Positions 26,231 through 34,952 of a stretch of 64,000 nt of DNA are shown in pieces. The translations under genes and the position numbers were made by a program. This DNA is from CAILZL01 sp963791615 (GTDB lineage: Bacteria > Pseudomonadota > Gammaproteobacteria > Steroidobacterales > Steroidobacteraceae), in the NCBI GenBank assembly GCA_963791615.1, contig CAWBTE010000006.1, forward strand, positions 1,488,001-1,552,000, read 5' to 3'. The notes below the pieces were generated by a model. The model was not told the origin of the DNA. It saw only the letters and a program-made list of their open reading frames with translations, and ran no database searches. Numbering within the stretch: the first letter of the stretch is position 1; every line of letters starts with the position of its first letter.

Positions 26231-27502
26231 ATTTACTTTAACGGTGATATTGCAGTGTTGCTGAATCAGGGCCAGCAACTTCGCCAGCGAACCAGTGTTC
26301 TGCTGCACCACCGCCAGCGCCGCGCGACCCAGGCGTAACCGCTCCGGCTCAGAGGCCAGCAACTCCAGCACTGTTTCACCCAGCTCCTGTCCGGAATACA
26401 CATAACGCAACGCGCCCTGCTGCGACAGCAACTCCGAGACATCCGGTGCGTTAAACGTGTAGGGCCCGGTAAGCACCGGCAGACTCAGCGCGGCCGGCTC
26501 AAGCAGATTGTGTCCGCCCACCGGTACCAGTGACCCGCCGACAAACACCACCTCACTGGCTGCATAAAACCGCGTCAATTCGCCCAGCGTATCCAGCAGC
26601 AGCACCGCATGCTGCATGCCAGCCGCCTGATCGCTGCTGCGTGTCACAAAGGTAAACCCCTGCGCCTTGAGCAGCGCCGCGACCTGCGCAAATCGCTGCG
26701 GATGGCGCGGCACCAATATCAGCAAGGCATCAGGCTGCTGCGCCATGACCACGCGATGCGCCTGCAACACCAGTTCCTCTTCACCTTCATGCGTGCTGCC
26801 CGCTATCCACACCGGACGATTCGCCCATGCCTGCCGCAAGGAGATGCCCGCATCACGTACTGATACGGGAATTTCAATATCAAACTTGATATTGCCAGTG
26901 ACTTGCAGATGTTCCGGCACTGCGCCCAGCATGGCGTAGCGCTGCGCATCCTCAGCAGTCTGCGCACCCACCTGTACCTGCGGCAGGGCGCTGGCGAACA
27001 AACTGCGCAGCCAGCCATAGCGCGACGCAGTACGTATGGAGATACGCGCACTGGCCAACACCACTGGCAAACGTCGCGCGACGCAGTAACTCAACAGATT
27101 GGGCCACAACTCGGTTTCCATGATGATCAGAGAGTGCGGATTCACCCGGTTCAGAAACCGCTGCACCGCACCCGGCGTGTCGTAAGGCAGAAATGCGTGC
27201 TTCACCTTCTCGCCAAACAATGACTGGACACGCGCTGCGCCGGTTGGCGTAGTAGTAGTCACCAGCACCGGACGCAATTCCCTGTTGCCCAGCAGCTTGC
27301 GGATCAATGGCGTAGCTGCCTGCACTTCACCTACTGAAGCGGCATGAACCCAGATGGGCTGATGCGCAAAGCGAAGACCGGTAAAACCAAAACGCTCGGA
27401 CAGGCGATTGCGGTAGCTGCGATCACGCAGACCCCGCAACGCGGTAGCGATGAATACCAGCACCGCAGCAATTCGAATCAGCACCTGGTAGAGATAACGC
27501 AC
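26222..27502 (-). CDS. waaA: Kdo transferase (lipid IV-A 3-deoxy-D-manno-octulosonic acid transferase)
   Basis: About 426 residues from a GTG at 27502, where the sequence becomes MRYLYQVLIRIAAVLVF, the usual membrane-anchored start of this family. Motifs include IWVHAASVGEVQAATPL, the catalytic Glu in ASVGE, IIMETELWPNLL and the C-terminal FVGGSLVPVGGHNLLEPAA that binds CMP-Kdo. It adds Kdo to lipid IV-A at the inner face of the inner membrane. lpxL and kdkA lie next door. A long palindromic element (27581-27866) occupies the divergent promoter region, and its stop codon lies inside another repeat. Confidence 0.93.
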   Translation of the reverse strand: MRYLYQVLIRIAAVLVFIATALRGLRDRSYRNRLSERFGFTGLRFAHQPIWVHAASVGEVQAATPLIRKLLGNRELRPVLVTTTTPTGAARVQSLFGEKVKHAFLPYDTPGAVQRFLNRVNPHSLIIMETELWPNLLSYCVARRLPVVLASARISIRTASRYGWLRSLFASALPQVQVGAQTAEDAQRYAMLGAVPEHLQVTGNIKFDIEIPVSVRDAGISLRQAWANRPVWIAGSTHEGEEELVLQAHRVVMAQQPDALLILVPRHPQRFAQVAALLKAQGFTFVTRSSDQAAGMQHAVLLLDTLGELTRFYAASEVVFVGGSLVPVGGHNLLEPAALSLPVLTGPYTFNAPDVSELLSQQGALRYVYSGQELGETVLELLASEPERLRLGRAALAVVQQNTGSLAKLLALIQQHCNITVKVNAE

Positions 27503-27580
27503 AGGGAATTCCGTAACTCGGGTCACCGCATGATAACCGAACCGCGCCTGCAACCAGCTCGACGCGCCAACGTCCAGCCC

Positions 27581-27866
27581 TTAGGGTCTGTTAACCATTG
27601 GCGCATCGCTGCGTTGGAGTCTCTGAAAGCGCCAGGCAAGGCGCGAGGAGTGAGGTTTGGCCAAGCTAATCAACATGGCCAAATGAACGACGAGTAACGC
27701 GGCATGGCGCTTTCAGAGGCCCAACCCGAAGGGACGGGGCCAAAATGGACTCAGGACTTTGTTGCACCTCGCTTGAGTACGTTAAAGTACACTGCGCTCG
27801 GTACGCCGCGTCCTGAGTCCTTTTGACCGCCGTCGCAGCGATGCGCCAATGGTTAACAGACCCTAA
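27581..27866. repeat. 286-bp palindromic element with 33-bp perfect ends
   Basis: TTAGGGTCTGTTAACCATTG and its continuation to GCTGCG at 27613 recur inverted at 27834-27866. Inside are two further inverted pairs: CTCTGAAAGCGCCA (27621-27634 with 27705-27718) and GGACTCAGGAC with GTCCTGAGTCC. The core TCCAACGCAGCGATGCGCC resembles TCCAACGCCGCGATGCGCC in the element at 13796. The whole gene-free interval 27503-27897 is this element plus short flanks. Confidence 0.85.
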
Positions 27867-27897
27867 ACTTATCGTTCACTTCTTGCTGCGACTCCAC

Positions 27898-28812
27898 ATG
27901 CCGCCACTTCGCCTGCTTGCCCCGCATTACTGGCCTACCTGGCTGGGCCTGGGATTGCTGCGCATACTGGCTTGGCTGCCCTTGCCCTTGCTGCAAGCCC
28001 TGGGACGTATGCTCGGGTGGCTGCTGCGGCATCTGCCTCTGGGTTTTGTACGTTACGCGCGACGCAACATCGAGCTGTGCCTGCCGGAATTGAGCGCTGA
28101 ACAGCGGGCACAACTGCTCAACGAACACTTCGCCAGCCTTGGCATTGCGCTATTTGAAACTGCCCTGTCCTGGTGGGCTTCGGACCAACGCATCCGGTCG
28201 CTGACCGATGTCGAGGGTCTGGAGCATTTGCAGGCTGCATTGGCGCAGGACAATGGCAAGGGCGTGATTCTGCTCAGCGCCCACTTCACCACCCTGGAAA
28301 TCGGCGCACGAACACTGGCTGCACGCATGCCGTTGAACATCATGTATCGGCCGACAAGCAATGCAGTGATGGAGCGGTTCCTGTCACGCAATCGCGCACT
28401 ACGCACCCGGCGCGCCATCCGTCGTGATGATGTACGGACACTGGTAACTGCACTCAAGGCCAATGAACCGGTGTGGTATGCGCCGGATCAGAGTTATCGC
28501 AACAAGGGCGCGCAAATGGTGCCGCTATTCGGCATTCCCTGCGCCACCAACACGGCGACTTCACGCCTGGCAAAAATGACCGGCGCCATCGTGCTGCCAT
28601 ATTTTCCCGAACGCCTGAAAAATGGCCGTTACCGGATGGTGATCCTGCCACCACTGGAAAATTTCCCCAGTGATGATTCAGTGGCCGACGCCACCCGCTT
28701 CCATCACCTGATTGAAGCTCAGGTACGCAAAGTACCCGCGCAGTATTTATGGATACACCGTCGCTTCAAGGGATTATCAGCTGACTACCCTGACTATTAT
28801 TCGCGCAACTGA
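27898..28812 (+). CDS. lpxL: Lipid A biosynthesis acyltransferase (LpxL/HtrB family)
   Basis: About 304 residues from ATG 27898 (MPPLRLLAPHYWPTW). A hydrophobic N-terminal anchor is followed by GVILLSAHFTTLEIG, whose His and Glu form the H-x4-E dyad of LpxL-type acyltransferases, then MYRPTSNAVMERFLSRNR and WYAPDQSYRNKGAQMVPLFG, all family hallmarks. It adds a secondary acyl chain to Kdo-lipid A at the inner membrane. Earlier in-frame starts (27823 or 27841) lie inside the palindromic element and are unlikely. Its last 16 nt overlap the convergent kdkA. Confidence 0.92.
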   Translation: MPPLRLLAPHYWPTWLGLGLLRILAWLPLPLLQALGRMLGWLLRHLPLGFVRYARRNIELCLPELSAEQRAQLLNEHFASLGIALFETALSWWASDQRIRSLTDVEGLEHLQAALAQDNGKGVILLSAHFTTLEIGARTLAARMPLNIMYRPTSNAVMERFLSRNRALRTRRAIRRDDVRTLVTALKANEPVWYAPDQSYRNKGAQMVPLFGIPCATNTATSRLAKMTGAIVLPYFPERLKNGRYRMVILPPLENFPSDDSVADATRFHHLIEAQVRKVPAQYLWIHRRFKGLSADYPDYYSRN

Positions 28813-29567
28813 ATCAGTTGCGCATCATGCGCCTGAAGCAGCAACTGCCAGTCGGTCATCTGGAAATGAATGTCGCGCTGGGTACGCAGCTTGATGAGTG
28901 AGCGCAACAGGCGCTGCAATACCTTGCTGATCCAGACCGGATCAATTTTACGCATCCTGCCGCGATCAAAATCCAGCACGAATATCTGCTGACTGCCATC
29001 AAACACAATGTTGTGGGCATTCAGGTCAGCATGTTGCACGCCGACGGCATGAAAACGAGCCAGCGTCCGGCCCAGATGCTGCCAGACCTGTGCGTCAAGC
29101 GGAGCGGATTCCAGGCATTGTGTCAGCGTGCGCGCCTGCGCAAGCGTTTCGGTGATGAGATCAGCGCGATACAGCAAGCCACTGCGCAAATAACCTGCAG
29201 CAACGGGTCTGGGTACCGGCAAGCCCTGTGCATGCAATTGCGCCAGCAAATGCCATTCACGAAATGAACGGGTCGCCGCTGCGCCCAGCCACAGATAGCG
29301 ATCTGCCACCAGTTTGCCGATCAGCCCACCCCGTCTGTAGTGGCGCAACACCCAGTGGCATTCACCCTCATTGAGGAAATACACCTGACCACGGCCTGCT
29401 GAATGTGCACTCGCCGCCTGGCGCGCCAGCCAGAACTCCGGCTCGAATAACTCATGACCCACGACAAGATTGTGTTTACTGAGCAATTCAGCGTCATATA
29501 CGATGCCGCCAGCGTGGTCACTCCACACAGCGGCGTTGTAATGGTTATTGCGACTGACGCGGCTCAT
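28797..29567 (-). CDS. kdkA: 3-deoxy-D-manno-octulosonic acid kinase
   Basis: 256 residues. The protein kinase-like core is clear: VLRHYRRGGLIGKLVADRYLW near the N-terminus, ARFHAVGVQHADLNAHNIVFD with the catalytic Asp of the H-x-D-L-x-x-x-N loop, and FVLDFDRGRMRK, the metal-binding Asp. This is the KdkA/InaA-type kinase family. KdkA phosphorylates Kdo at position 4; organisms with it usually carry a single phosphorylated Kdo in the inner core. Its location between lpxL and a heptosyltransferase-like gene supports the call. Confidence 0.92.
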   Translation of the reverse strand: MSRVSRNNHYNAAVWSDHAGGIVYDAELLSKHNLVVGHELFEPEFWLARQAASAHSAGRGQVYFLNEGECHWVLRHYRRGGLIGKLVADRYLWLGAAATRSFREWHLLAQLHAQGLPVPRPVAAGYLRSGLLYRADLITETLAQARTLTQCLESAPLDAQVWQHLGRTLARFHAVGVQHADLNAHNIVFDGSQQIFVLDFDRGRMRKIDPVWISKVLQRLLRSLIKLRTQRDIHFQMTDWQLLLQAHDAQLIQLRE

Positions 29568-29612
29568 TCAATTCGTACTATAACAGCCAGAAATTACACC
29601 GACCCAACTTGA

Positions 29613-30683
29613 ATGAAGACTCCTGCCATCCCCGCTACCGTGTGCATCCTGCGCCTGTCTGCCATCGGCGATGTCTGCCACACACTGGCAGTGGTGCGCA
29701 CGCTGCAACAGGCCTGGCCGGATACACGTTTCACCTGGATCATCGGCAAGCTGGAAGCCAAGCTGCTGGGCCATCTGCCGGATATCGAATTCATCGTGTT
29801 CGACAAGCGCGCCGGTCTCAAGGGTTACCTGAATCTGCGCAAACAGCTGGCCAGCCGTCGCTTCGACGCGCTGTTGCACATGCAGCTGTCCCTTCGCGCC
29901 AGCGCAGTGGCCGCACTGGTGCCGGCAAAAATGAAACTCGGCTTTGACCGCGCCCGTGCCCGTGAGCTGCAATGGCTGTTCACCGACCGGCGTATTCCCG
30001 CGCAGCGCAACCAGCATGTGCTGGATGGCTTGTTTGGTTTTGCCGATTACTTCGGCATCCATGAGCGACTGCTGCAATGGAACATACCTTTACCGGACGA
30101 TGCGCTGGCCTATGCACAGCAAGTGATTCCGGATCAGCAGCCTACGCTGGTGATCAGCCCCTGCTCCAGCCATGTTTTGCGTAACTGGCGCGCCGAATAC
30201 TATGCACGTGTGGGTGACCATGCCGCCGCCACACTGGGCATGCGCGTGCTGATTTGCGGCGGGCCCAGCGCCATTGAACTGGAAACGGGCGCCGCCATCG
30301 TGCGTCGCATGCAGCAACCGGTCACCAATCTGGTAGGCAAGGACACGCTGCTACAAATGCTGGCGACTTTGCAACGCGCCAGCGTGCTGCTGTCGCCCGA
30401 TTCCGGCCCGGCGCACATGGCCACTGCCGTAGGAACGCCGGTCATCGGACTGTATGCCACGGCCAATCCCGCGCGCAGCGGGCCTTACCTGAGCCGGCAA
30501 TGGTGCGTAAACAAATACGAAGCCGCCGCACAGAAGATGCTGCACAAACCGGTCAGTGAGATTCCGTGGACAACCAAGATTGAATACCCCGGCGTGATGG
30601 ATCTGGTCACCCCCGAAGAAGTCATCCAGAAGTTGCAGAACCTGATGGCCAGCAAGGTCAGACGCAGACAGTTGCGTACCTGA
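29613..30683 (+). CDS. GT9-family glycosyltransferase (heptosyltransferase-like)
   Basis: 356 residues. VCILRLSAIGDVCHTLAVVRTL is the start of WaaC/WaaF-type heptosyltransferases, and SVLLSPDSGPAHMATAVGTPVIGLYATANPARSGPY is their ADP-heptose-binding segment. It should transfer heptose, or another sugar, to the Kdo-lipid A core at the cytoplasmic face of the inner membrane. Which linkage it forms cannot be read from sequence. It is divergent from kdkA with a 45-bp gap and is followed by a DUF6165 gene on the same strand, so it is part of the inner-core cluster. Confidence 0.88.
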   Translation: MKTPAIPATVCILRLSAIGDVCHTLAVVRTLQQAWPDTRFTWIIGKLEAKLLGHLPDIEFIVFDKRAGLKGYLNLRKQLASRRFDALLHMQLSLRASAVAALVPAKMKLGFDRARARELQWLFTDRRIPAQRNQHVLDGLFGFADYFGIHERLLQWNIPLPDDALAYAQQVIPDQQPTLVISPCSSHVLRNWRAEYYARVGDHAAATLGMRVLICGGPSAIELETGAAIVRRMQQPVTNLVGKDTLLQMLATLQRASVLLSPDSGPAHMATAVGTPVIGLYATANPARSGPYLSRQWCVNKYEAAAQKMLHKPVSEIPWTTKIEYPGVMDLVTPEEVIQKLQNLMASKVRRRQLRT

Positions 30684-30734
30684 GTTGGGTACTGAATTGG
30701 GTATACTGCCGCCGCGCTAATCACGAGGTGCTCT

Positions 30735-31130
30735 GTGGCCGAAATTCATGTCCCGATCTCGCCGGGCGAGCTGATCGACAAGCTCACCATCCTGGAAATC
30801 AAATCCGAACGCATGAGCGATGCCAGAAAGCTGGCTAACGTGCGCCTGGAACTGAAGCTGTTGAGCGAAACCTGGGCCGCCTCTGATTACGCAAAAGTCG
30901 ATATCAGGGCCGAGTGGGCGGAACTGAAGCGCATCAATGGCCAGCTATGGGATATCGAGGACGAAATTCGTGACGAAGAACGCCACCAGCGTTTCGGTGA
31001 ACAATTCATCAAGCTGGCGCGGGCGGTGTACTTTATCAATGACGACCGCGCCGCCGTGAAGCGCCAGATCAATGACAAGCTGGGCTCAAAGATCGTCGAA
31101 GAAAAAAGTTATGCGGATTACAAAGGCTGA
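30735..31130 (+). CDS. DUF6165 family protein
   Basis: 131 residues, strongly charged and helical, beginning MAEIHVPISPGELIDKLTILEIKSERM and ending KIVEEKSYADYKG. I recognise this as the DUF6165 type, small conserved proteins of unknown function often located by glycan or lipopolysaccharide genes. No signal peptide, membrane helix or catalytic motif is seen. The GTG start at 30735 has a CGAGGTG ribosome-binding site 6 nt upstream. It follows the GT9 gene by 51 bp and probably shares its transcript, so a role in core synthesis is a guess from position. Confidence 0.8.
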   Translation: MAEIHVPISPGELIDKLTILEIKSERMSDARKLANVRLELKLLSETWAASDYAKVDIRAEWAELKRINGQLWDIEDEIRDEERHQRFGEQFIKLARAVYFINDDRAAVKRQINDKLGSKIVEEKSYADYKG

Positions 31131-31165
31131 TCACAAGGCTGGCGCATCGGCCAGTTGATTTGTCG

Positions 31166-31369
31166 TTATTTCTCCAGCATGTACTCAGCGCTGCAATAGG
31201 GACACTTGGCCCAACCGGTCTTCTCGATGGGAAGAAAGACTTTGGGATGTGAGTTCCACAGGCTCATGCCCGGCATCGGGCAGCTCAGCGGCAAATCAGC
31301 CCGGGTCACCCGGTACTGATTCTCGGCATTGGGCTGGATGGCCTTGTGGGTGCGCTCGGGGGTCATCAT
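31166..31369 (-). CDS. Zinc-finger (zf-CHCC) domain protein
   Basis: 67 residues. LSCPMPGMSLWNSHPKVFLPI and ending WAKCPYCSAEYMLEK supply a Cys, a His and a C-x2-C pair, the pattern of the zf-CHCC family related to the NDUFS6 subunit of complex I. The bacterial members are of unknown function, probably zinc-binding adaptors. There is nothing else in the chain. It lies tail to tail with the DUF6165 gene and downstream of the hot-dog thioesterase on the same strand. Confidence 0.85.
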   Translation of the reverse strand: MMTPERTHKAIQPNAENQYRVTRADLPLSCPMPGMSLWNSHPKVFLPIEKTGWAKCPYCSAEYMLEK

Positions 31370-31444
31370 GCGTATCTCTGCTTGAGAAAGTGAATGGCAG
31401 GCATTATTGCTGAATCAGGGAGCTGGAGCTACAGCCCCAAGAGT

Positions 31445-31885
31445 CTAGCGATTGATCACCGCCATGGTGATACGCGAAACACACACCCTATGACCGCGTT
31501 CGTCCACAACTTCAATGCCCCATACATGACTGCGCGCGCCAATATGGAAGGGTCGCGTAGTGCCAGTGACCTTGCGTCCCACCGGCACCGGCCGCAGATG
31601 GTTGGCGTTGATCTCCTGTCCGACGCAGGCGTAGCGCGTGTTATCAACCACGGCATTGGCGGCAAAGCTGCCCAGTGATTCGGCCAGCGCCACAGAAGCC
31701 CCGCCGTGCAGGATGCGCATCGGCTGACAGGTGCGTGAATCCACGGGCATGCTGGCGCGGATGTAGTCATCGCCCAGCTCGATAATTTCAATGCCAAGGT
31801 GTTCGACCAGCGTGTCTCTGGCGCGGTCTTGCAGAAATTCCAGCGTTACATCCGTTCGCCACAGACGTTTCGAAACTTCACTCAT
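31445..31885 (-). CDS. Hot-dog fold thioesterase (PaaI/YdiI-like)
   Basis: 146 residues from ATG 31885, which follows GGAG. The hot-dog helix motif RILHGGASVALAESLGSFAA carries the conserved H-G-G and the Glu of PaaI/YdiI-type acyl-CoA thioesterases, and INANHLRPVPVG is the following strand. These enzymes hydrolyse aromatic or hydroxylated acyl-CoAs; the menaquinone-pathway DHNA-CoA thioesterase is a close relative, but nothing here fixes the substrate. The upstream ATG at 31903 lacks a spaced ribosome-binding site. It lies 30 bp after glnE on the same strand. Confidence 0.87.
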   Translation of the reverse strand: MSEVSKRLWRTDVTLEFLQDRARDTLVEHLGIEIIELGDDYIRASMPVDSRTCQPMRILHGGASVALAESLGSFAANAVVDNTRYACVGQEINANHLRPVPVGRKVTGTTRPFHIGARSHVWGIEVVDERGHRVCVSRITMAVINR

Positions 31886-31915
31886 CAGCTTTCTCCAAAA
31901 CACCGTACACAGCGC

Positions 31916-34813
31916 TCACGCGGTATTCATTATCTGTTCCCAGAACGCAATGACACGCTGTCGCTCTGGCACAAACTCCGTATCGGCAATCAGGTTGTCG
32001 CCCCCGCCCAGCGAACGGTGATGCATGCGCTCCCGGTATTTGCGATAGGTGGCGGTGAGAAAATCTACTGTTTCCTGCGCCACGATATCGCCTGAAGCCA
32101 GACTCTCCAGTTGCCGGATATTGTCGGTAAACAAAATGATCGGTGGGTACTCATCAGCCCACTTGAGCATCCAGTACTGCACCAGGAATTCGATATCCGC
32201 AATGCCACCGGCATCCTGTTTCAGATCAAACTCATGCTTGCCTGCCCGGGACAGCTCATCACGCATGCGCTGGCGCATCTTGCGCACTTCCTCGCGCAGG
32301 GTGTCGCGCTTGATCGCCTTGCGCAGGATATCAGTGCGAATCTGCTCAAAGCGCGTCACCGGTGCAACATCACCTGCCACGGCACGCGCACGCAACAGGG
32401 CCTGATGTTCCCAGGTCCATGCTTCGGTACGCTGGTAACTGTCGAAACCATCCAGACTCTGCACCAGCAGGCCGCCCTTGCCGCTGGGGCGCAGACGCAC
32501 ATCCACTTCATACAAGCGGCCAGCACGCGTATGAACACTGAGCAAGTGCACCAGGCGCTGTCCAAGTCGCGCAAAGAACACGCTGTTATCAACGGATTGC
32601 TCACCGTCAGTAAGCTGCGCATGACCTGCCGAATCATGCAGGAACACCAGATCCAGATCCGAGCCATAACCCAGCTCGATGCCGCCAAACTTGCCATAGG
32701 CCACTACGACCACACCGGCGGCGCGCAGGTTTTCAGCATCCGCACCGCACTTTGGCCTGCCATGACGTGTTACCAGCGCTGACCACGCCATGTGCAACGC
32801 TTCCTGCACAATCAGTTCGGCCAGATCCGTCAAGCGGTCGCTGACCGTCATCAACGGCATGCGTCCAGTCAGGTCCGCCACCGCGATACGGAACATCGCA
32901 ATGCGCTGGAACTCACGCAGCGACTCGATCTTGCGTTCCTCGTCGTCGGCATCGCAATGATCCAGTTTGAACTTCAGTTCGACAGCCAGCGATGCGCGAC
33001 TGGGCAGATCATTCATCAGACGCTCGTCAATGAGTTCATCGAGCAATAGCGGGAACGCCGCAATCTGCTCAGCCAGAAATTCACTCTGCGCACACAGCTT
33101 CACCAGCAGGGTCAGCACCGGCGGATGTTCATTCAGCAAGGCCAGATACACGGTGCGGCCACCAATCATTTCCACAATCCGCAGCACCCGAGTGAATACC
33201 GCCGCCTGATCCTGCTGCTGGCCGATCAGTCGCAGGATCTTCGGCACCAGCACATGCAGGCGCTGCTTGCCGGTTTCATCCAGACGCTGGTAGTAACCGC
33301 TGTCGCGCACTTGCAGCATCTGCGCCGTGATATACACCGGATCGGCAACACCCAGTGCAACGATGGCGCGATGACGTTCAACATCGCTGACGCTGGCATC
33401 CAGAAATCCGTCCAGCGCTGAATCTGCTGCCGGCTCTTCAGCCGTGCTGCCAAACACAATGGCCGCAAACCAGCCACTGACCCGGCCACGATGCAGGTTC
33501 AATTCCGCAAGCAAGGCATCCCAGCTAGCATGGTTGAGCGAGATAGCCAGACGCAGGCGAGCCTCGTCGGCTTCCGGCAGGTAGTGCGTGTTGTCATCGC
33601 TCCATTCCTGCAACCGGTTTTCCACCAGGCGCAGAAAGCGATAGGCGCTGAGCAACTCCTCCACTGCCTGCGCGCTCAGCAGCTTGTGTCCGATCAGCTG
33701 CGGCAGCACCACCTGCAGTTCACGTGATTGCAAGTTGCGATCATTGCCGCCGCGTAACAGCTGGAAAGCCTGAACGATGAACTCCACTTCGCGAATGCCA
33801 CCCGGCCCCAGCTTGACGTGTTCATGTAATTCGCGGCGTTCGACTTCGCGCGCAATCATGTTCTTCATGTTGCGCAGGGATTCGAACACGGAGAAATCCA
33901 GGTAGCGGCGATAGACAAACGGTCGCACCACGTTGTTGTACAGGTACGGGTAGTGTTCGAGGGCGGTGATGGGCCGAGCCTTCACGAAGGCATAACGCTC
34001 CCAGTCACGGCCGTTCTGTTGCAGATAGGTCTCGAAGCTGTCAAAGCTCACCGCCAGCGGGCCGCTGTCACCGAACGGACGCAGGCGCATGTCAACACGA
34101 AACACGAACCCATCGGGCGTCTTGTTGGCCAGCCATTGAATGATGCGCTGACCCAGACGCAGGAAAAATTCTTCATTGGCTACGGAGGCCACACCATCGG
34201 TCTGGCCTGCCTCCGGATACAGGAAGATCAGGTCAATATCCGAGGAATAATTCAGCTCGCGTCCACCCAGCTTGCCCATGCCGAGAATCATCATGGGCTG
34301 CGCTTCACCACTATCCACGCCGCATGGCACGCCATACAGTGCGCTCAGCTGTGCGTAGGCGCGCTGGTATACACACTGCACACATACATCAGCAAGATTG
34401 GACAGATCCAGCAGAGTTTCGTTGAGTTCGGCGAAACCGGCGATATCGCGCCAGGCAATACGCACCATCTGCTGTCGACGAAAACAACGTAACGCTGCCA
34501 GCAGCTCGGTGTCGGTACTTACCATTGCCAAGGCTGTGTCCAACTCATGACGCAACCATGTCGCATCAATACAGTCCAGCAGGCAACCGCCGTTGTGCAG
34601 ACGCACCAGCAGTTGCGCATCACCCAGGCAGGCATTGGTCACAAACTCACTGCTGGCAAACACCTGCGGCAGCGACGCTTCAATACGTGGTGACTGCAGC
34701 ACGCGAACGTCATTTGCATGCAGCGCGGCACGCAGCAGCTGTAACTGATCTGTTACCCGATGACGCAAAGCATCGGGCAACGATTCCAATGTGTAATTGA
34801 CCATGCGTGTCAT
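31916..34813 (-). CDS. glnE: Glutamine synthetase adenylyltransferase/deadenylase
   Basis: 965 residues, the full length of the family. Two nucleotidyltransferase halves are visible: GKLGGRELNYSSDIDLIFLYPE in the N-terminal deadenylase half and GKFGGIELGYGSDLDLVFLHDS in the C-terminal adenylylating half. Each carries the G-S/S-D-x-D metal-binding pair. HVKLGPGGIREVEFIVQ and FDLKQDAGGIADIEFLVQY are the repeated linker motifs. The enzyme switches glutamine synthetase off or on in response to PII and glutamine, tying ammonium assimilation to nitrogen supply. A second ATG at 34804 is a possible alternative start. Confidence 0.96.
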   Translation of the reverse strand: MTRMVNYTLESLPDALRHRVTDQLQLLRAALHANDVRVLQSPRIEASLPQVFASSEFVTNACLGDAQLLVRLHNGGCLLDCIDATWLRHELDTALAMVSTDTELLAALRCFRRQQMVRIAWRDIAGFAELNETLLDLSNLADVCVQCVYQRAYAQLSALYGVPCGVDSGEAQPMMILGMGKLGGRELNYSSDIDLIFLYPEAGQTDGVASVANEEFFLRLGQRIIQWLANKTPDGFVFRVDMRLRPFGDSGPLAVSFDSFETYLQQNGRDWERYAFVKARPITALEHYPYLYNNVVRPFVYRRYLDFSVFESLRNMKNMIAREVERRELHEHVKLGPGGIREVEFIVQAFQLLRGGNDRNLQSRELQVVLPQLIGHKLLSAQAVEELLSAYRFLRLVENRLQEWSDDNTHYLPEADEARLRLAISLNHASWDALLAELNLHRGRVSGWFAAIVFGSTAEEPAADSALDGFLDASVSDVERHRAIVALGVADPVYITAQMLQVRDSGYYQRLDETGKQRLHVLVPKILRLIGQQQDQAAVFTRVLRIVEMIGGRTVYLALLNEHPPVLTLLVKLCAQSEFLAEQIAAFPLLLDELIDERLMNDLPSRASLAVELKFKLDHCDADDEERKIESLREFQRIAMFRIAVADLTGRMPLMTVSDRLTDLAELIVQEALHMAWSALVTRHGRPKCGADAENLRAAGVVVVAYGKFGGIELGYGSDLDLVFLHDSAGHAQLTDGEQSVDNSVFFARLGQRLVHLLSVHTRAGRLYEVDVRLRPSGKGGLLVQSLDGFDSYQRTEAWTWEHQALLRARAVAGDVAPVTRFEQIRTDILRKAIKRDTLREEVRKMRQRMRDELSRAGKHEFDLKQDAGGIADIEFLVQYWMLKWADEYPPIILFTDNIRQLESLASGDIVAQETVDFLTATYRKYRERMHHRSLGGGDNLIADTEFVPERQRVIAFWEQIMNTA

Positions 34814-34952
34814 TCAGACAGTCTAATGCGGCCCATGCGGCAACGGTAGCCGGAGTACACCGCTTGCTGCTATCGTTCCACCACAAGTCTGCATACTAGA
34901 ATCCACGGATCGCTCAGCAGCGGCCACGCAACATTCAGGGACAGGCAGCCAG

